From the NCBI GenBank assembly GCA_024138015.1, contig JAMXBB010000002.1, positions 48,937,473-49,001,472 of the forward strand: a stretch of DNA of 64,000 nucleotides. Reading direction: 5' to 3'. The notes beneath the pieces were generated by a model. It was not told the DNA's origin. It did not search any database and worked only from the letters and a program-made list of their open reading frames with translations. The translations under genes were made by a program, and so were the position numbers. Position 1 is the first letter of the stretch; each line of letters opens with the position of its first letter. Positions 58,588 to 64,000 of this stretch are shown in pieces. This DNA comes from Lumnitzera littorea. Taxonomy: Eukaryota; Streptophyta; Magnoliopsida; Myrtales; Combretaceae.

Positions 58588-60645
58588 TGTAGACACCTAA
58601 TTTTTGCCCTTCCATAGTTTTATTTTTTTATTTTTACAAAAAAAGGGTCCTAATTCAAAAATAATAAACAAAAAATTAATAAAAGATAAAAATAATAAAA
58701 AATTAACAAATAATGAAAATACCAAAAAAAAAATAAGAAAAGGAAAAATTATAAAGATTTCGTAGATTTGTAGGAAGTAATTTATATTAGGAATAATTAG
58801 TTTAATGTTAGTGTTAATTTTAGTTTAGTTAAAAATTTTAGTTTAGGGATTCAGATAGTTTAAATATAATTTAATTGTAATGAATGTTAAGAAACAGGTT
58901 AACGGCCTAACGGATAAGTAGCGGAGCGCTTGGGTGGATTTAGTTGGAGGTCACGGGTTCGAGTCTCAGCAGGCACCAATATCTTTATTTTTTTATCTTT
59001 GCAAAAATGAGATTTAAAATCAGATTCATATCTAATTAAATCATATGAGTTTAGTTAAATCAGATTTGAATTAAAATTGAATCTAATTTAATTAGCGAAT
59101 CGGATATAATATAATACGATACGATTTGGTTTAGACTTTATAAAAAACAACACACAAAGTCTAAAAAGGAAGACAGAAATCTCCAGCAATCTAATCTCAA
59201 AACATCCAAGTCCTTGCAATTCCCATTCGCCTGATCGTCTGGAGCTAACGAGAATCCCAAGTCCTCGCAATTCCCATTCGCCTGCCGAAGCCAACAAAAA
59301 TCCCAAGTCTCCAATTGCAAAACTAATCCGAAATCCGGAAAAAAATCTCGTTCGCTTACTGACGCCAATTGCGAAGCTAATCTAAAATCTGGACAATTGC
59401 AAGCCACGTTCTGCGTGCTTAACAACATCCGAATAATCGCAATCTTCGCTGTTGGACGTCAATTTAACCGCACATCCTCAATCTAACGGAAGCCCTGCAG
59501 CAGCAGCAGCAATCCACACACTATCAACAATCCCTACCCTCTAACGAACAACAGTAGTCCACGATCGTTCCACGCAGCAGCAGATCCTTCCATGCAGCAC
59601 CAGATCCTTCTACGCATTGTTCCACACAGCAGCAGATTAGTAGCCCACTACAACAGGCACGACAACACGACGACGGCAATTGGTGAACGGTCAGCCCCCT
59701 ACTGATTTGAAAACGAACACGAGCACTCCCCTTATTACACGATCAGGTGAGTTTCGTTAGTTAGATAGTTTCGTTAATTAGATAGTTAGTTTTTTTTATT
59801 TATTATTTATTATTTGATTATGATTATTATTGTTTTTATTATCATGTTATTAGTTCCTTGTTTATTTAATATAGTATATGTATATGATTGCATTAGTTTA
59901 GGAAATCTTCAGCTATTTAATATTATACATACATTAGATTAGCTTCTATATTAGGTATATTCCNTGGCTTTACTTAAGGACTTATCACGTAGAAAATTGT
60001 TTTTCTTTAAATAAAAATTGATAAAAGGCCCTTTTAAAAAATAGGATGGTTAGAACGTTTTTATTTTATAAAATAACAGCACTTAAGTGTTAGGACCCCT
60101 TAGTTTTTTTAAATAAATCGAATAAATTAAAACGTAAACTTGGACGGTTTTTAAAAATAAAAAGAACCAACCCACTAAAGTTTTTTTTTTGGAAAGAACT
60201 ACGATCGTCTGATCCCAGCTAGCGGGTACGTAGACACCTTCGGGGCGACGATAAAATATGTAGAAACTTAGGTTTTTTTTTCTTTTGATTTTTATTTATT
60301 TATTTTTAAATATTATAATTAGAAGAATAATCCTAATTTCGGTAATAAATAGTGGTACTCGTTAGGGTTTAATAGGTTAGCTCCCAAACTTGGAACCCTC
60401 TAGTTTTTCATAAAATTGAAATAAAAAACCGGTAGCTAAATTGTAGCCAATCTACCCAATTGGTTACGGTTTCTTTTTCTTTTCCCAACTTCGCTCGGGT
60501 GGCAACTCCAAAAATTATTTTTAATAAAAAAACCGGAATTTCTCAATTTTTTAGTCGAGGATTAATATTAAATGGGTTAGGGTTTAGTATTAATCAAGAA
60601 ATGAGAAATCAATTTTAAACAAAAACCGAAAAATCAGACTCAACA
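58588..60645 (+). mobile_element. 3' LTR of the Ogre/Tat element
   Basis: 2058 bp, TGTAGACACC to ACTCAACA. TATAAA at 59139-59144. Nearly collinear with the 5' LTR up to the N at 59964, and again from about 60200. The interval 59965-60180 is strongly different and shorter than its counterpart at 46620-46960. An extra AT-rich segment of about 55 bp near 58996-59050 is absent from the 5' LTR. Confidence 0.9.
59964..59964. other. undetermined base (N) inside the 3' LTR
   Basis: It sits exactly where collinearity with the 5' LTR is lost (TATATTCC in both copies, then different sequence). A closed assembly gap is likely. Confidence 0.75.
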
Positions 60646-60650
60646 ACTTG

Positions 60651-61334
60651 TACTTAGATTTGCCTTCAAAGAAACTCTTCTACCTACTGTTTACTATTCT
60701 ACTCCTTCAAGGGAGTATTGCAACTCTGTTTTTGTCCCTAGATTTTGCATTAGTACATTCTTGTTTGCAAAAAACTTGGAGAAAGCCGAATTTGATATGA
60801 TACTTACTCTCTACTCTTGGTCCTTCTTTCTATGAAAGGAAAGTAGAGTAAGAGAAAAAAAGAGAGAAACAAAAGGTAGAAAAAACCAACATAATGTTTC
60901 GTAACAAAAGGCAGTTGCCTTTTGGACAAGTAAAAAGACCACCTTGTCCCTTTCCTTTTAAAATAACTTCTAATATGCCATTCATTCCAGAATTGTATAT
61001 TTCCTTTATTTTTCTTATGGGCAAATCTATTTATTATTGTAACATTATTGGTACATGCAAAAATTTCAGATATGCATAGATACATGGCACAAATATTGTA
61101 CAATACATAAGCACCAAGAGAAAGATCAAGAGCATATCTGCTATAATATTATGGTATGTGAATTCGGAGTTAAGTGGGAGGGGTCCAATTGTACATAAGT
61201 TTTGTATACAATATTATTTACTAACTTTTGCAAGGTAGATATAAGATACATTAAAACTTGGAAAAATATTCATTAATACTAATATACCATATATTTTTAT
61301 GAATAGTGGGTGTTATAGGTGGGTTTGGTTGAGA
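60651..61334. other. non-coding flank of the Ogre/Tat element
   Basis: Continues the target sequence from 45329. Short frames on both strands around 60800-61100 overlap each other and carry no recognisable protein. No gene is called. Confidence 0.6.
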
Positions 61335-61970
61335 GTAATTTGTTAGCCTCGCGAACATACTATAGGCCTACAAAATTGAATGTATGTGAGTAAAATAATT
61401 AAGAGATTGTCCAGCGGAGTTACTCCAATACTTGAGTTAAGCGAATATAAGAGGAAAGGGGCATAAGAAATGTAAGAGGGTAAGAAGGTGCAAAAGAGAG
61501 TGTGCATAGAAGTCAATGTGTGTTATTCATTGGTCTTATCTTTTATTTATAGAGGATGATGCCAAGCCAAAATGAAAAGTGGATTTGCACACTAAAGGGT
61601 GTACTACAAATTTTGTGGAGAGTATCTAAGGATAGTTGGCTAGTTTCCATTTGTAATAACCATTATTGCTTGGTGTAGTTAGAGCCTCATGTGTTAGGCC
61701 TTGGGACCTGGGTTAAGGCCTACGTCTCTAGAGATTTCCAGACCTTCTTCTATTATGGTCGGAATCCATGCACGTGACTTAAGGGAAGTCGGCCTAGCCT
61801 CCCCGGGATTAGGCGTAACTTTTATCGAGGATTCTTAAGTTGGTGGTAGGTTAGCTCAAAGGAGAAGGTTAGACTGGGCCAAAAGAGCTTAGCCTAAGCC
61901 TTAAATAGATCGGTCTAAGCTTAGAGGGTTTAAGTCCAAAATAGCCCATTAGCACTAGTTAAATAACAAA
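61335..61970. repeat. dispersed repeat, family A (fullest copy)
   Basis: A GC-richer island with the block order seen in part at 6085-6510 (TACTTGAGTTAAGC…, purine-rich middle, CTTTTATTTATAGAGG) and the 3' type end seen at 16807-17115 (GGGCCAAAAG, GTCCAAAATAGCCC). It has no open frame. A non-autonomous transposon or LTR fragment is likely, family unknown. Confidence 0.4.
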
Positions 61971-64000
61971 TATATTTAGACATATACTATTATACTAAGT
62001 CTATGTTTTTCTTGTTAGAATTTCATTTATATTTACCTATCATTTATCAAGACACATGATGAGTTAGTACCAATGAGGCCTTTATCCCCATAATTTATAT
62101 CCTATATATCTTAGTATGAATTCCATGGTATAGTTTTTAAGAGGGGCATATGACATTGAGACGTGAGAGTCATACCCTATCTAATGGAAAAATGTTAAAA
62201 AAACCTACCATGTTTTACTTTATATAAATATATATATATACACATACATTCATACATATATATTACATTATATACATATACATATATATATATATATATA
62301 TTACATTATATTAAAGTGTCTGGAAAAAGTTTGGTGTCTTATACATAAAGGTGAACATGGTTTGATTCAGTATGGTTTATTTATCTAAATCGAACCGAAT
62401 AGTATATCGTGATTTATTTTTTTTAAAACCTCGAATCTAATAATGCAATTCGGTTCGTAAATTTTCTAAACCTAAAAAAATTTTCTAACTTATGGTTGGA
62501 ACAAATCGCAAGGTTAATAATTAAACTTTACATTCAAATTTGCGCATGCATTTAGTTGCAAATGAGAAACCTCAATTACGTAATTTGCTATATGTTTGAA
62601 AGGATTATGTGCAGTTGCTAAAAATGAATAGTTCCACACCGAAATCGGAAAAAATTGCAATATTTTAGAGGATTGTATTGGAATTATCTCCTACTCACTG
62701 TTATCATCACGATAATAATCACAAAGCATGAAAAAAAAAAAAATTATGTTTGTTTCAGGTTGCACATTATTATTCCCCAAGTTTTTTTTATTCCAAAGAT
62801 TTGGCACGATTTTCTATTATATTGCTATCTACCATTTGCTTCAGGGAAGATATTATTTCAAGTTTCTTTTCCATTTAAAATCTCAAATTTGACGTGCAAT
62901 ATAATTGATCCAGAATCCAAAACAAGTTGGCTTTCCTAAGTAAGAAATAATAACGTGTTGTTTTTATTACCATTATCATGTATTTAATTAATGCAGGATG
63001 AGAGACCTCTAACATGAATTTAATTGGCCAGTTTTCTTCTTCTTCATCATTTTTTTTTTTTTTTTTACTAGTCATGGTCCGTTCACTCACTTGAGAGGTA
63101 AGATAGTTTATTTAAAGAGTAGTAATACTTTGAATGCATATTTAATCTCTTTTAAGCAAAATGGTCAAGACTGATAGTGCTCTCGTAATGAAGCCATGGT
63201 TGGTTGAAATCAATAGGATAAATTGAATCTCTCAAACACATGGTCTAGAGAAATCCTTATGTGATATTGTGTGGTCTCGATTCTACTTGTTTACTAACCT
63301 CACTGCACCTATGTATGAATTTTTCCTTTTTTCTCCTCTGTGCTTGTTGTGGGGAGGAGAGAAGAGGTGTAGAAATTTTGGCCATGCAATGTAGACTTTA
63401 TTACCTTAATCTCAATAACTCTATCTTTTCTTTCTCGCATTCGTCCTACAAAAGAAATTTGTGGTATTAAAAAGATTGTTGTATTACTTAGGCAAAGTTC
63501 AATACATGTCTACCATTTTTAAAAGAATTTACATAAATACAAATGAGATAAAATTAACTACCTAATTACTAATATTAAATTACATTTTAAAAATACGACA
63601 TCATAATTTATAAAAATATAATATTTACAAGCTATGATATAATGAATTGGAACTATTGTTAAATCACATTTGTTAGATGCAATTTTATTAACTTATTTAT
63701 TATTTGTATTGTATATATGATAAAGACAACGTATTGATATGGTGAATATGGAGCTTATTATAATGCATGTTCAAAAGTCCAAACTACATGAAAGAATTGT
63801 CGCATTCATTACATGTGACATTAATACAAAGTTAATGTACGTTGCACGTAAAAAATGCGATATTAATAAAAGATCAAAATTGCATTTATTAAATACCATT
63901 TTTCCATAGTATTTGTGTGATAATTTAATTCAATTGGTACTTGTGTAATATTTTATAATGCCCTAGACTCATGTGTCCTTATCGTCTAATGATTCCTTAG
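61971..64000. other. AT-rich DNA to the window end, no gene
   Basis: Contains TA/TATACA microsatellites (about 62220-62310), a GGTTY-word cluster at 62350-62470, and poly-T at about 63049-63067. Short frames (62655-62939, 63261-63470) have no recognisable content. The last 500 bp are plain AT-rich DNA. Confidence 0.6.

Larger units (their letters stand above)
45330..60645 (+). mobile_element. Ogre/Tat-lineage Ty3/gypsy retrotransposon, complete structure, decayed coding
   Basis: A 15.3 kb element bounded by ACTTG target duplications (45325-45329 and 60646-60650). Both LTRs start TGTAGACACC and end in CA. Lineage marks: a PBS matching the 3' end of tRNA-Arg, an extra ORF1 before gag, a probable intron between protease and RT, a second archaeal-type RNase H before integrase, and tandem repeats in the 3' UTR. 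All reading frames are on the plus strand. At least 17 in-frame stops and one gag frameshift make it unable to code. It could still be copied in trans, because both LTRs, the PBS and the PPT remain. Confidence 0.93.

Noticed and set aside
62655..63090. Overlapping ORFs on both strands near the window end
   Set aside because: No domain, low-complexity Lys run from poly-T, no supporting context.

Overview
This is AT-rich, repeat-dominated DNA from a flowering plant. The evidence is a 15.3 kb Ogre/Tat-type Ty3/gypsy retrotransposon, other plant-style LTRs, and decayed endogenous pararetroviruses (family Caulimoviridae). I see no host protein-coding gene, no rRNA, no tRNA gene and no CRISPR array. 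The species cannot be named from this window. Two single N bases (16806 and 59964) probably mark assembly joins. Layout: 1-1.7 kb is the 3' end of a Ty3/gypsy element. 3.3-6.0 kb is a divergent antisense solo LTR related to the Ogre-like LTR found later. 6.1-8.5 kb holds a dispersed repeat and an LTR-like stretch. 8.5-16.4 kb is a rearranged plus-strand endogenous caulimovirid. Its fragments (protease, RNase H, movement protein, protease/RT/RNase H, a downstream ORF2, a promoter/leader) are partly duplicated and out of order. 19.1-26.3 kb is a second caulimovirid on the minus strand, with a more complete order: movement protein, coat protein with a zinc knuckle, protease, RT, RNase H, ORF2, promoter, leader and a small ORF. 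An extra RT scrap lies at 26.8-27.1 kb. A repeat next to the virus (18.1-18.7 kb) recurs at 27.1-30.2 kb, where it is split by a 2.6 kb solo LTR with target duplication CTTTT. 30-36.8 kb is AT-rich with no gene. 36.8-45.0 kb is a LARD-like LTR element: two related LTRs around about 5.2 kb with no recognisable protein. 45330-60645 is the Ogre/Tat element, bounded by the 5-bp target duplication ACTTG. It has a PBS complementary to tRNA-Arg, an extra ORF1, gag, protease, a probable intron, RT-RNase H, a second archaeal-type RNase H, integrase, an 87-bp tandem array in the 3' UTR, a polypurine tract and two LTRs of about 2.1 kb. 60.6-64 kb is AT-rich with another copy of the dispersed repeat. How the parts work together: the Ogre genes form one retrotransposition unit that is now dead. 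About 17 in-frame stops interrupt it, 11 of them TAG, but most catalytic motifs survive. The two caulimovirids share one gene order (…RT-RNase H-ORF2-promoter-leader-small ORF) and so probably derive from related viruses. Both are broken by stops, deletions and rearrangements. The most interesting items are two conserved accessory viral reading frames (ORF2 with a shared C-terminal motif, and a 51-codon helical ORF), the block mosaic at 8.5-10.3 kb, and the tandem array in the Ogre 3' UTR.
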